This document shows, piece by piece, positions 44,103-53,080 of a stretch of DNA of 64,000 bases. The notes below the pieces were generated by a model that was given only the letters and a program-made list of their open reading frames with translations, did no database searches and was not told where the DNA came from. The stretch spans positions 62,001-126,000 of the forward strand of contig CAVZYJ010000007.1 in the NCBI GenBank assembly GCA_963779485.1, written 5' to 3'. A program made the position numbers and the translations under genes. Numbering within the stretch: position 1 is the first letter of the stretch; every line of letters begins with the position of its first letter. The stretch is from CAVVJA01 sp963779485. Lineage in GTDB: Bacteria > Actinomycetota > Actinomycetes > Mycobacteriales > Jatrophihabitantaceae.

Positions 44103-45111
44103 ATGACCGGGACGTCGACATCTGAGATTGCGGTCAATGTGCTGGGGCCGCTGCGGGTGACTTATGCCGGCAACAAGGTCAATCTCGGCGGATTGCAGCA
44201 ACGCCGTGCTGGCCCAGCTGCTTATCGCTGGCGCCGGCGGCGCGACGGTTGATCAGCTGGCCGACGGATTGTGGAACGGGCGGCTGCCGGCGGGATACGT
44301 CACCACGATCCAGACCTAGTATCTTTCATCTGCGGAAAGTGCTGGAACCGGGCCGCGAGCGCGGCCAGCCGGCGCGGATCTTGGTCAGTGAGAACGGGCG
44401 GTACCGGCTGTCCCTGCCGGACAGGGACGTCCTCGATGCAGACGTTTTCGAGCGCAACGTCGCGGAGGGCTTGCGGCTACTGGCCGCTGAGCAACCGGCC
44501 GATGCGGCAGCGACCCTCGCCGATGCGTTAGGCCTCTGGAGCGGTGAGCCCGTCGACGACCTCTCGAACTATTCCTTTGTCGCGCCGTACGCGGCCCAGC
44601 TCAATGAGCGCCGGCTCACGGCGGCCGTGGCCAAGGTGCAGGCCGAGATGGCGATGGGACGGCACCTCGCGGTTTTGGGCGAACTGGACCCGCTCGCCAG
44701 TGCGCATCCCCTCGATGAACAGGTGCAGGCGCAGCGAATGCTGGCGCTCTACCGATGCGGGCGGCAGTCAGAGGCGCTGGCCGTCTATGACTCGCTCCGC
44801 CACGCACTGGCGGATGAGCTCGGCGTTGATCCGAGCCCCGCAGTGCAGCAACTGCATCAGAGAATTCTTCGCCAGGACCCGACTCTTGACTGGGTCGTGC
44901 ACCACGCGCGCAGCCCGACCTCACCGACCAACCGGCGACGTTAGCGGCTGGGCAATCCCCGCCCATCCAGCGTCGGCACAGGCTGCGGACTCGATGGCTG
45001 ATCGTTGGCGCGGTTCTGCTCCTCGTCGCGGCGGCCGGCATCGTCGCTGCCGTAATCGTCACCAATCGGCCGGAGAGCAGCCTGGCTGCGCTTCCGGCCA
45101 ACAGCGTCGGC
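44103..45111 (+). pseudogene. SARP/BTAD-regulator half of a fusion gene, several frameshifts
   Basis: Frame one (ATG 44103) encodes the winged-helix start AVNVLGPLRVTYAGNKVNLGG. A shift near 44205 moves AVLAQLLIAGAGG, DQLADGLW and TTIQT to a second frame that hits TAG. A third frame has FHLRKVLEPGRERG, the NGRYRLSLP strand and the complete BTAD helices to QRILRQDPTLD, ending at a stop at 44942-44944. A fourth change is needed to reach the frame with the linker (QPDLTDQPATLAAGQSPP), a transmembrane helix (WLIVGAVLLLVAAAGIVAAVIV) and the downstream propeller. SARP proteins activate secondary-metabolite genes; this one is broken. Confidence 0.8.
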
Positions 45112-47517
45112 GTGATCGGCGCCGACGGCAGCTTGCACGGCGCTGTGCCCGTCGGTGACAATCCCGATGGCGTCGCCTACGGATTCGGGTCACTGTGGGT
45201 TGCCAATACCACGGACAACACCGTGCAGCGGGTCAATCCGCAATCCCATGAGGTCACTCAGACCGTCGACGTCGGCGCGTCGCCCGGTGCCGTCGCGGTC
45301 AGCGACCGCGACGTGTGGGTGGCCAACGCACTCGATCAGACCGTGACCGAGATCGATGGTCGTGCTAACAAGCCCGTCGCGACGATTACGGTCGGCGCGC
45401 TCCCCGCGGCACTCGCCGTTACGCCGGCGGGCATCTGGGTAGCCGACAGCGGTGACGACTACCTGCAGCTCATCGACATCGGTTCGGCCCAAGTCGTCAA
45501 GAAAGTACCGGTCGGCGACGGGCCGGACGGGCTGGTCGCGGATGGCGGGACGATCTGGGTCGCCGACGGCCGCGATCGCACGCTCCTACACCTCGACGCA
45601 GCGACCGGCAAGTCGGTGAGTGGACCGGTGTTCGTCGGGGCCGGCGCCAAGGGCGTGGCGATCGCGGCCGGCTCGGTTTGGGTGGCCAACCAGGCCGCGC
45701 TGTCCGTTACCCGAATCGATCCCGTTACCGGGCGGACGCTGGCCGTGATCCCGGTTGGCGACGGGCCGAATTCGATCGTCGGCGCCCACGGCAAGCTCTG
45801 GGTCAGCGACGAATACGGCGCCACGGTGAGCGAGATCGATCCGCGATCCAACCGGGTCACGCACAGCTTCGCGACAGGAAGCTCACCGCACGGGCTGGCC
45901 GTCGTCGGTGCGACCGTGTGGCTGACCTCGTCCGCATACGCCAGCCGCTCGCACGTCGGCGGCACCCTCACCGTCGAAAGTCCGGATCCCAGCACCGAGG
46001 ACGCGGGAATCGATCCCGCCGCCCTGTACGTCAGCGACTTGGCCATGATCGAACGACCGGTATACGACGGCCTGGTCGCCTTCCGCGCGACCGGCGGCCT
46101 GGCCTCGGTCGGCCTGGTCCCGGATCTGGCGACCGAGCTCCCGACTCCGACCGAGGGCGACACTAGCTACACCTTCACCATCCGATCGGGCATCCGCTTT
46201 TCGAGCGGGCAAACGGTGCAAGCCAGCGACATCAAGCGCGGCCTCATCCGCGCGCTCACCGTAGGGCGAGTCAACGGCCAACCAACGTTCTACCAGGCCA
46301 TCAAGGGGGTGCCGGCGTGCCTGGCCAACCCGAAACACTGCGATCTCACGGACGGGGTCATCGTCGACGACGCGAACCGGCGCATCACCTTCAAGCTCGA
46401 CGAACCCGATCCAACCTTCCTCTACAAGCTCACCTTCTTCGTGTACGCGACTCCGCCCGACGCGCCTTCGACCGAGTCCGCAACGCCGATCGCCGGCACC
46501 GGGCCCTACATGATTTCGGCGTACAAGAGAGGCACGCTGATAGAGCTACGGCGAAATCCATATTTCCAGCAATGGTCGTACGCCGCGCAACCCGACGGTT
46601 ACCCCGACGTGATCTGGTATGTCAAGGCGGCGAGTATCGACGCCCAGATCGATGATGTGTTGGCCGGGCGCGCCGACGTCATCTTCCACGCGTCGAGTGC
46701 CAAACGATTTCCTGAGATGGTCCGCCGATACCCCGATCAGGTACGTCGACAACCGGTCTTCTCCACCCAGTTCATCACGTTGAATACCCAGCTTCGCCCG
46801 TTCGACGACATTCACCTGCGGCAGGCCCTGAACTACGCGGTGGACCGAAGGGTCGTGGCCAAGCTATGGGGTGGGACGACCGCGGCGACGCCGACCTGCC
46901 AGATCCTGCCGCCCGGCTTCCCCGGATACATACACAACTGCCCGTACGCGGACCAGGACTACACCCCAGATCTGGCCAAGGCGAAGGCTCTGGTTGCGAA
47001 GTCCGGGACAGCCGGCATGACGGTCGGAGTCTACGGACCCAATACGGACGGCCCGTTCAAGCCCGTGGTGAGCTATGTGGCTTCGGTACTTCGCGAGCTG
47101 GGCTATCACCCGGTTGTTCATCTCATACGCGCGGACCAGGGCTTCGAGACCCTGGGGAACCCCGCTAACAAGGTGCAGGTCGGCATCGGAGAATCCTGGA
47201 CCGCGGACTTTCCTGACGCGTCCACCTATTTCGACTACCTGTTCTCGTGCGCGAGCGTGCCGGACTACACGCAAAACGAGAGCCACTACTGCTCGCCGGC
47301 GACCGACCGACTTATCGCCCAAGCAAAAGCGACCGAACTCATCGACCCGGCTGAAGCCAGAATCCTATGGAGTGACATCGACCGACAGATCGTGCAGGAT
47401 TCGCCGGTCATTCCTGGCATTGATCACGTGGTCAGCACATTCGTGTCCAATCGCATCGGGAACTATCAGTCGTCGCCGCTCGACATACCGCTGCTCGACC
47501 AGACCTGGGTCAAGTAG
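45112..47517 (+). CDS. YVTN beta-propeller plus SBP_bac_5 half of the broken SARP fusion
   Basis: An open frame of 801 codons. Residues 1-285 form a YVTN/NHL-like propeller with repeated GSLWVANTTDNTVQRV-type blades (VWVANALDQT, IWVADSGDD, VWVANQAAL). Residues 290-801 form an oligopeptide/nickel-binding protein domain (SBP_bac_5): YTFTIRSGIRFSSGQTV, RQALNYAVDRRVVAKLWGGT, ASTYFDYLF and the C-terminal DIDRQIVQDSPVIP. In intact relatives this part is fused behind a BTAD regulator and one transmembrane helix. The only start in this frame is GTG 45112, after the helix, so a protein made from it would lack export. The domain call is firm; function after the break is doubtful. Confidence 0.82.
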   Translation: MIGADGSLHGAVPVGDNPDGVAYGFGSLWVANTTDNTVQRVNPQSHEVTQTVDVGASPGAVAVSDRDVWVANALDQTVTEIDGRANKPVATITVGALPAALAVTPAGIWVADSGDDYLQLIDIGSAQVVKKVPVGDGPDGLVADGGTIWVADGRDRTLLHLDAATGKSVSGPVFVGAGAKGVAIAAGSVWVANQAALSVTRIDPVTGRTLAVIPVGDGPNSIVGAHGKLWVSDEYGATVSEIDPRSNRVTHSFATGSSPHGLAVVGATVWLTSSAYASRSHVGGTLTVESPDPSTEDAGIDPAALYVSDLAMIERPVYDGLVAFRATGGLASVGLVPDLATELPTPTEGDTSYTFTIRSGIRFSSGQTVQASDIKRGLIRALTVGRVNGQPTFYQAIKGVPACLANPKHCDLTDGVIVDDANRRITFKLDEPDPTFLYKLTFFVYATPPDAPSTESATPIAGTGPYMISAYKRGTLIELRRNPYFQQWSYAAQPDGYPDVIWYVKAASIDAQIDDVLAGRADVIFHASSAKRFPEMVRRYPDQVRRQPVFSTQFITLNTQLRPFDDIHLRQALNYAVDRRVVAKLWGGTTAATPTCQILPPGFPGYIHNCPYADQDYTPDLAKAKALVAKSGTAGMTVGVYGPNTDGPFKPVVSYVASVLRELGYHPVVHLIRADQGFETLGNPANKVQVGIGESWTADFPDASTYFDYLFSCASVPDYTQNESHYCSPATDRLIAQAKATELIDPAEARILWSDIDRQIVQDSPVIPGIDHVVSTFVSNRIGNYQSSPLDIPLLDQTWVK

Positions 47518-47536
47518 ATGATGATCCAGTCGACGA

Positions 47537-48454
47537 TCACGACCACCCGGTAGCGACGAGCGGCGCGATCCGCTCCTGGAACAGTTCGAGCTGGCGAACG
47601 CCGTCTCCCAGTGGCCAGAGGAAGATCCGCTCGACGCCGGCCGCGGCGAAGGCGCTTAGCCGCTCCGCGCACGCTTCGGCCGGCCCGATCGGCAGGTCGC
47701 GCAGCGATTCGACCGGCCGATTGACCATGGGCGCCAACACGTCGGACCGCACGCGCTCGGCCTCGGCTGCGTTTTCGGTGGTGTAGTACCAGGCCGTGGC
47801 CAGAGCATTCGGCAGCGATCGCCCGGAGTCGAGTGTCCGCAGCTCGGCGAGGCACTCGGCAAACCGATCCGGCGAGATGTTGTAGGCCGAGGCCAGCCAG
47901 CCGTCGGCGGCGCGGGACACGCGGCGCAGGCCGGCCGCGCTGCCCCAGCTGGCGATCCAGATCGGTGGGCCGTCCGGCTGTGGTGAGCGTGGCTGGAGCG
48001 GCACGTCCGGCGTGCGATAGAAGGCACCGACCCACCCGGCCTCGCCGCGCAGCAGACTACGGAGGACGGCCACGGCCTCGTCGAAGCGCGGCCAGCGCTG
48101 CTCGAACGGCACGCCGGCCAGGGCGTAGTCGGCCGCCGATGATCCGGGGCCAACTCCGGCCACGAGCCGACCCTCGGACAGCTGGTCGATCGCGCTGAGC
48201 GATTTCGCCAGGCTGACCGGCCCGCGCAGCACCGGTAAGGCAACTGTCGTCGCGAGTGCCATGTCGGCCGACTCGTCGATGACCGAGGCCAGCGCCGTCA
48301 GCCCGTCCAGCCACGGGCGGCTGAAGGTGAAATGGTCGTTCGCGCACAGGTAGGAGTAGCCCAAGTCGGCTGCGGCCCGGGCGTAGCGCCGGAGCGCGGC
48401 CAGCGACCAACCGCCGCCGAGATCGACGAGCGGCAGATGAGCGCCGTACTCCAT
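47537..48454 (-). CDS. LLM-class flavin/F420-dependent oxidoreductase
   Basis: A 305-residue luciferase-like monooxygenase-family barrel. ALRRYARAAADLGYSYLCANDHFTFSRPW is the cofactor-facing N-terminus, ALATTVALPVLRGPVSLAKSL the second element, and GRLVAGVGPGSSAADYALAGVPFEQRWPRFDEAVAVLRSL the phosphate-binding helix. IWIASWGSAAGLRRVSRAADGW is typical of F420-binding members. It lies beside the UbiA gene on the same strand (2-base gap), so it may reduce or oxidise a cluster intermediate. The redox step is not predictable. Confidence 0.86.
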   Translation of the reverse strand: MEYGAHLPLVDLGGGWSLAALRRYARAAADLGYSYLCANDHFTFSRPWLDGLTALASVIDESADMALATTVALPVLRGPVSLAKSLSAIDQLSEGRLVAGVGPGSSAADYALAGVPFEQRWPRFDEAVAVLRSLLRGEAGWVGAFYRTPDVPLQPRSPQPDGPPIWIASWGSAAGLRRVSRAADGWLASAYNISPDRFAECLAELRTLDSGRSLPNALATAWYYTTENAAEAERVRSDVLAPMVNRPVESLRDLPIGPAEACAERLSAFAAAGVERIFLWPLGDGVRQLELFQERIAPLVATGWS

Positions 48455-48455
48455 G

Positions 48456-49301
48456 TCACACCACGAAGACGAAGAGCACGACGTCGAGGAGCGCGATCAC
48501 GATCGCAGCGTAGAAGAGCAACGGGCTATCCGGACGGCGCAACCCGATCCAGGCTGCGCCGGCGGCCAACGCCACGGAGATGCCGAGCGCCACCCAGGCT
48601 GCCGTCGACGGCGATCCCCCCGGGCCGAGCACCAGCACGACGGCCGCACCGGCGAATAGCACCGGCATGAGCAGCACGCAGGCCCGGGCGCCCAGCCGAT
48701 GGGGCAGGCCGCGGACGCCGGTGGCCTCGTCCTGGAGCAGGTCGGGCAGCACGTTGGCGAAGTGCGCGCCCAAGCCGAGGAGCGCCCCCGCGGTCACCGC
48801 CCACCAAGGGGGCACCGGATGCCCGGGCAAGGCGAGGTAGGCGATCGCCGGCAACCCGCCGAAGCAGATCACGTACATCAGCCCGGACCAGACCGTGGCC
48901 TTCAGCCCGAGGTTGTACGCCCAACCCGCCGCGGTGCCGAGCAGCGCCGGAATCGCGGCCCGCCACCCGAGAGCGAGGGAGAACCCGATCGTCGCGACCA
49001 CGGCGACGAGGCAGGCCCCGTCGAGCAGCCGGAGCGGCACCGCGCCGACGGCAGCCGGCTTGTCGCCGCGGCCGGTGGCGGCGTCGCGCTGGGCATCGAT
49101 CCGGTCGTTGGACCAACCGATCGACAGCTGCCCGGTCAGCACCGCCAGCCCGAGCAGCACGACGCGTCCCGCTGACAGACCGACACCGACCGCGATCAGC
49201 ACGCTGATCAGCGTGACCGCTGCCGTCGGCGCGGGATGGCAGGCCAGCAACAGCCCTCGCACTGCCGACTTTCCGGCCGGCCGGTGAGTGACGGCGACCA
49301 C
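48456..49301 (-). CDS. UbiA-family prenyltransferase
   Basis: A 281-residue membrane prenyltransferase with about nine helices. The first Mg/PPi-binding motif is seen as WSNDRIDAQRD (NDxxDxxxD) and the second as LPDLLQDEATG (DxxxD-like). RGDKPAA is the neighbouring loop. It transfers an isoprenyl chain to an aromatic acceptor. It is divergent from the type III PKS gene (37-base gap). In Actinoplanes missouriensis a UbiA-like enzyme of the agq cluster O-prenylates the methoxyhydroquinone, and the same role fits here. GTG 49301 avoids running into the PKS start; the frame is open further upstream. Confidence 0.88.
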   Translation of the reverse strand: MVAVTHRPAGKSAVRGLLLACHPAPTAAVTLISVLIAVGVGLSAGRVVLLGLAVLTGQLSIGWSNDRIDAQRDAATGRGDKPAAVGAVPLRLLDGACLVAVVATIGFSLALGWRAAIPALLGTAAGWAYNLGLKATVWSGLMYVICFGGLPAIAYLALPGHPVPPWWAVTAGALLGLGAHFANVLPDLLQDEATGVRGLPHRLGARACVLLMPVLFAGAAVVLVLGPGGSPSTAAWVALGISVALAAGAAWIGLRRPDSPLLFYAAIVIALLDVVLFVFVV

Positions 49302-49337
49302 GAGCCGATCGTAGTTGCGACCCGTACCGTTGGTCCG

Positions 49338-50393
49338 GTGACGACAGTGGCGGCGGTCCATGGCGTCCTGCCACCGCACCAATACCCGCAGGAGCAGCTG
49401 ACCGAGCTGTTCGCCAAGGTGTGCATCCCCGAGCAGTACCACCCGCTACTCACCCGGCTGCACGACAGCGCCAAGGTCGCGACCAGGCATCTCGCCCTGC
49501 CTCTCGAGGACTATCCCGCGCTCGACGGCTTCACGGCGGCCAACAACGCGTTCATCGAAGTCGCCGTGAACCTCGGCGCCGACGCCGTCGCCGGCGCGCT
49601 GCTCGACGCTGGGCTCGAGACCGGCGACGTCGACGTGATCATGTCGACGACGGTCACCGGAATCGCCGTGCCTTCCCTCGACGCGCGGATCGCTGCCCGA
49701 CTCGGCCTACGCCCGGACGTGAAGCGAATTCCGTTGATGGGGTTGGGCTGCGTTGCCGGCGCGGCCGGGGTGGCCCGCCTCCACGACCAGCTGCGCGGCT
49801 GGCCGAACCAGGTGGGCGTGCTGGTATCGGTCGAGCTGTGCTCGCTCACTATCCAGCGGGGCGATGCATCGGCGGCCAACATGGTGGCCACCGGGTTGTT
49901 CGGCGACGGCGCCGCGGCCGTCGTGCTCGTCGGCAGCGAGCGCGCCGTTGGTCTCCGCGGGCCTCGGGTCGTCGACACGCGCTCCCACCTCTACCCGGGC
50001 ACCGAGCGGGCCATGGGCTGGGATGTCGGATCGACCGGGCTGAAGGTGGTCCTCGGCGTCGAAGTGCCCGAGTTGGTGGAGAAGCACCTGGGCGACGACG
50101 TCCGCGGGTTACTCGCGTCCCACGGACTGACGATCGACGATGTCGACGTCTGGGTGAGCCACCCCGGCGGACCGAAGGTGATCGAGGCGATCGAGTCGCA
50201 GCTCGGCTTGCTCGATGGCGAGCTCGACCTGACCTGGCGGTCGCTGGAGCGGGTCGGCAACCTGTCTTCCGCTTCGGTGTTGCACGTGCTGCAAGACACG
50301 CTCGCGGCGCGGAACCCGGCTCCGGGATCGTGGGGCGTTTTGATGGCGATGGGGCCAGGCTTCTGCTCCGAACTCGTCCTGCTTCGCTGGTGA
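49338..50393 (+). CDS. Type III polyketide synthase (alkylresorcinol type)
   Basis: A 351-residue chalcone-synthase-family condensing enzyme. The Cys-His-Asn triad is complete: Cys138 in LMGLGCVAGAAG, His275 in VSHPGGPKVIEAI and Asn308 in VGNLSSASVLHVL. Such enzymes extend a fatty acyl starter with malonyl-CoA and cyclise it to alkylresorcinol or pyrone. Neighbours are an ICMT-like methyltransferase and a flavin hydroxylase downstream, and UbiA divergent upstream. This matches the srs/agq type, so an alkylresorcinol is the expected product. GTG 49338 (VTTVAAVHGVLPPH) matches family starts; an upstream start at 49236 would overlap UbiA. Confidence 0.93.
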   Translation: MTTVAAVHGVLPPHQYPQEQLTELFAKVCIPEQYHPLLTRLHDSAKVATRHLALPLEDYPALDGFTAANNAFIEVAVNLGADAVAGALLDAGLETGDVDVIMSTTVTGIAVPSLDARIAARLGLRPDVKRIPLMGLGCVAGAAGVARLHDQLRGWPNQVGVLVSVELCSLTIQRGDASAANMVATGLFGDGAAAVVLVGSERAVGLRGPRVVDTRSHLYPGTERAMGWDVGSTGLKVVLGVEVPELVEKHLGDDVRGLLASHGLTIDDVDVWVSHPGGPKVIEAIESQLGLLDGELDLTWRSLERVGNLSSASVLHVLQDTLAARNPAPGSWGVLMAMGPGFCSELVLLRW

Positions 50394-50411
50394 CGGCAGC
50401 CGGAGTCGACC

Positions 50412-50933
50412 GTGTTCTGGTATCTGCTGTTGATCCTCGCGGTCGGCGTCGAACGGATTGCCGAGCTGATCGTCGCCAGGCGCAACCTGGCCCGGAGCCT
50501 GGCCCGCGGTGGCCACGAGGTCGGCTTTGCCCAGTACCCGTTCATGGTCGCGCTGCACGCCGGCCTGCTCGCTGGCGCGGTGGCCGAGGTCTGGTTCGGT
50601 GACCGGCCGTTTCTACCCTGGCTCGGCTGGCCCATGCTGGCGGTGGTCGTTGCCGCCCAGGGTTTGCGATGGTGGTGCATTCGCACGCTCGGTTCGCAGT
50701 GGAACACCCGGATCGTCGTGGTGCCGGGCGCGCCGCGCATCACGAGCGGTCCCTATCGCTGGCTGCGGCACCCCAACTACGTCGCAGTCGTCGCCGAAGG
50801 TGTGGCGCTGCCCCTCGTCCACACGGCGTGGATCACCGCGCTGACGTTCACGGTGCTCAACGCTGCGCTGCTCACCGTGCGGATCCGGGTGGAGGATGCC
50901 GCACTGCGCGAGCTGGCGCCGGCCGATGCTTGA
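50412..50933 (+). CDS. ICMT-like phenolic-lipid methyltransferase (SrsB/AgqB type)
   Basis: A 173-residue membrane methyltransferase of the isoprenylcysteine carboxyl methyltransferase family. The SAM-binding C-terminus is RIVVVPGAPRITSGPYRWLRHPNYVAVVAEG. Four or five helices surround it, and NRxN-like LRWWCIRTLGSQWNTR precedes it. In srs and agq clusters such a gene directly follows the PKS and O-methylates the alkylresorcinol. It lies 18 bases after the PKS stop and overlaps the FAD gene by eight bases, so the three are co-translated. GTG start at 50412. Confidence 0.87.
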   Translation: MFWYLLLILAVGVERIAELIVARRNLARSLARGGHEVGFAQYPFMVALHAGLLAGAVAEVWFGDRPFLPWLGWPMLAVVVAAQGLRWWCIRTLGSQWNTRIVVVPGAPRITSGPYRWLRHPNYVAVVAEGVALPLVHTAWITALTFTVLNAALLTVRIRVEDAALRELAPADA

Positions 50934-51948
50934 CGTCCTGATCGTCGGCGGTGGACCGGCCGGCCTCGCCACCGCGTTGCGCCTGGGCCAGGTCGGGCTG
51001 GACGCCGTCGTGTGCGAGCGCCGGACCGGCACGCTGGACAAGGCCTGCGGGGAAGGGCTCATGCCCGGGGCGCTGGCGGCCCTGCATCGGCTCGGCGTCG
51101 ACCCACCCGGAGCACCGATCGCCGGAATCACCTACCGCGACGAGCGGCACTCGGTCAGCACGGACTTCCGACGCGGGCCGGGCCGGGGAGTGCGTCGAAC
51201 CGTCCTGCACGATCACCTCCGGGCCGCCGTGATCGCCGCTGGGATTCCCGTGCTGGAGCGGGCGGTGGACGACATCCGGCCCGCCGAGCAGGGCGTCGCG
51301 GCGGCCGGGATTCGGGCTCGCTATCTGGTCGGTGCCGACGGGCTGCATTCGACGGTGCGCCGGCTGGCCGGCCTCGACTCCCCGGCGCCGCGCCGCGCCG
51401 CGCGTTACGGGCTGCGCCGTCACTTCGCGATCACGCCCTGGACCGATCACGTCGAAGTGTGGTGGGGCGCCATGAGCGAGGCGTATCTGACGCCGGTCGA
51501 CGGCGAGACGCTCGGCGTGGCGTTTCTGTCCACCCGGCGGGCCAGCTACGACGACCAGCTCGCCGCCCATCCGGCGCTGGCCGCGCGCCTGCGGGCCGCT
51601 CACGCGGTCACGCCGGTGCGGGGCGCGGGACCGCTCCGGCAGAGGTGCCGCCGGGTCGTGGCCGGACGGGTGCTGCTCGTCGGCGACGCGGCCGGCTATG
51701 TGGACGCGCTCACCGGAGAGGGCATCGCTGTCTCGCTCGCTGCCGCCGACGAGCTGGCCAACTGCCTCGTCGCGGATCGTCCCGGCGACTACGACGCGGC
51801 GTGGCGCCGCGCCTCCCGGCGCTACCGACTACTCACGCACACCCTGCTGCAGGCGCGGCGAGTGCCAGTCGTTCCGCGCACCATCACCCCGCTGGCGGGA
51901 CGGGTGCCATGGCTGTTCGCCGCGGCCGTCGATCAGCTGGCCCGGTGA
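50926..51948 (+). CDS. FAD-dependent hydroxylase (SrsC/AgqC type)
   Basis: A 340-residue flavoprotein monooxygenase with GGGPAGLATALRLG for FAD at the N-terminus, the DG motif ARYLVGADGLHSTVRR in the middle and GRVLLVGDAAGYVDALTGEG near the C-terminus. It hydroxylates an aromatic ring using NAD(P)H and oxygen. In the srs pathway the equivalent enzyme turns a methylated resorcinol into a hydroquinone, which would then be O-prenylated. ATG 50926 overlaps the methyltransferase by eight bases. KACGEGLMPGAL is shared with geranylgeranyl-reductase-like flavoproteins, so a reductase role is the alternative. Confidence 0.87.
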   Translation: MLDVLIVGGGPAGLATALRLGQVGLDAVVCERRTGTLDKACGEGLMPGALAALHRLGVDPPGAPIAGITYRDERHSVSTDFRRGPGRGVRRTVLHDHLRAAVIAAGIPVLERAVDDIRPAEQGVAAAGIRARYLVGADGLHSTVRRLAGLDSPAPRRAARYGLRRHFAITPWTDHVEVWWGAMSEAYLTPVDGETLGVAFLSTRRASYDDQLAAHPALAARLRAAHAVTPVRGAGPLRQRCRRVVAGRVLLVGDAAGYVDALTGEGIAVSLAAADELANCLVADRPGDYDAAWRRASRRYRLLTHTLLQARRVPVVPRTITPLAGRVPWLFAAAVDQLAR

Positions 51949-51951
51949 GCA

Positions 51952-53007
51952 TCACCGCAGCCGGTACACGCGAAAGAATCCGGCGTCGACGTCGATGATC
52001 TCGCTGCCCGCGAAGCCCGCGCTATGGGCGAGCTCCGCGACGACGCCCGGGCGTAACGCCGTGCCGAGCGCGGCCGACGGCTGCTCCGCCATCGAGGCCG
52101 GCAGGCAGTGGCCGATGCTCCAGCCGTACATCATTCGCTCGAGCAGATCGCCCGGAGCGGTGAACTCGGCGGCGACGTTCTCGTCCACGACGATCACCGA
52201 CCCGCCGTCGTTCAACGCGGCCCGGCAGGCGGCGAGGGTCTCGCCCGGCCGGGCCATGTCGTGCAGGCACTCGAGCAGCAAGATGGCATCGAACCGGCCG
52301 AGCCGGGGGAGATGGGCGGCGTCGGACTCCACGAACTGGACGCTCACGCCGGCATCGTCGGCATGCTCGATCGCCTCGCGGACCGATGCGGCGTCATTGT
52401 CGACGCCGATGACATGTGCTTGCCGGTACGCGCGGGCGAGCGCAATGGTCGACCACCCCACGCCGCAACCGAGGTCGGCGATCGTGGCTTCGGGTGCCGA
52501 GAGCGCAGCGTGGAGATCCGGGATCGCCGGGAGCCAACTGCCGGTGAGGTCGGAGCTGAAGGCCGGCCGGTTGATCGCGCCCTGCCCCTGGCGCAGGCTC
52601 GCGCCGTAGCGGTCGTACGGCACGCCGGTGCCGTCGCGGTAGGCCGCGGCCACGTCGTCGAGAGTCTGGGCGACGCTGACGACCATCTCGGCGAACGGGG
52701 CCAGGTGGGCGGTGTCCTGTTCGTCCAGCAGGGTGCCGACGTGGGCGGCCGGCAACTGGTAACGCCGCTCATCGGCGGGCCGGGCCGGGTCGTCGACCTC
52801 GATGAGGCCGGCTACCGCCTGCTGTTCGAGCCACTCCTGGGCGTAACGCGGATGAATCTGCGCCGCTGTGGCGAGCTCGTCGGCGCGGAGGGGCCCACTC
52901 TCGTGGAGTACGCGGTACAGGTCGAGACGGGTACCGAGGTACACGCCGAACAGTTCGAGGGCGCCGACGGTGGCTTCCGCGAGGCGCTCGTCCAAGCCAC
53001 TGGTCAC
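51952..53007 (-). CDS. Class I SAM-dependent methyltransferase with winged-helix N-terminus
   Basis: A 351-residue methyltransferase. An N-terminal winged-helix dimerisation region (FGVYLGTRLDLYRVLHESGPLRADELATAA) is followed by a Rossmann SAM domain: motif I IADLGCGVGWSTIALAR, beta2 acidic GVDNDAASVREA, then LLLECLHDMARPGETLAACRAAL. This is the pattern of O- or C-methyltransferases in natural-product clusters and of Rv-type mycobacterial methyltransferases. It converges on the FAD hydroxylase gene with three bases between stops. It could methylate the hydroquinone a second time; the substrate is inferred from context only. Confidence 0.85.
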   Translation of the reverse strand: MTSGLDERLAEATVGALELFGVYLGTRLDLYRVLHESGPLRADELATAAQIHPRYAQEWLEQQAVAGLIEVDDPARPADERRYQLPAAHVGTLLDEQDTAHLAPFAEMVVSVAQTLDDVAAAYRDGTGVPYDRYGASLRQGQGAINRPAFSSDLTGSWLPAIPDLHAALSAPEATIADLGCGVGWSTIALARAYRQAHVIGVDNDAASVREAIEHADDAGVSVQFVESDAAHLPRLGRFDAILLLECLHDMARPGETLAACRAALNDGGSVIVVDENVAAEFTAPGDLLERMMYGWSIGHCLPASMAEQPSAALGTALRPGVVAELAHSAGFAGSEIIDVDAGFFRVYRLR

Positions 53008-53080
53008 CGTGGCCTCCTGACGTCCGGATCGAGAAGGGGAGGACCGTATCCAGGCCAGCTGTGATGTGGCCCAGAAAATG

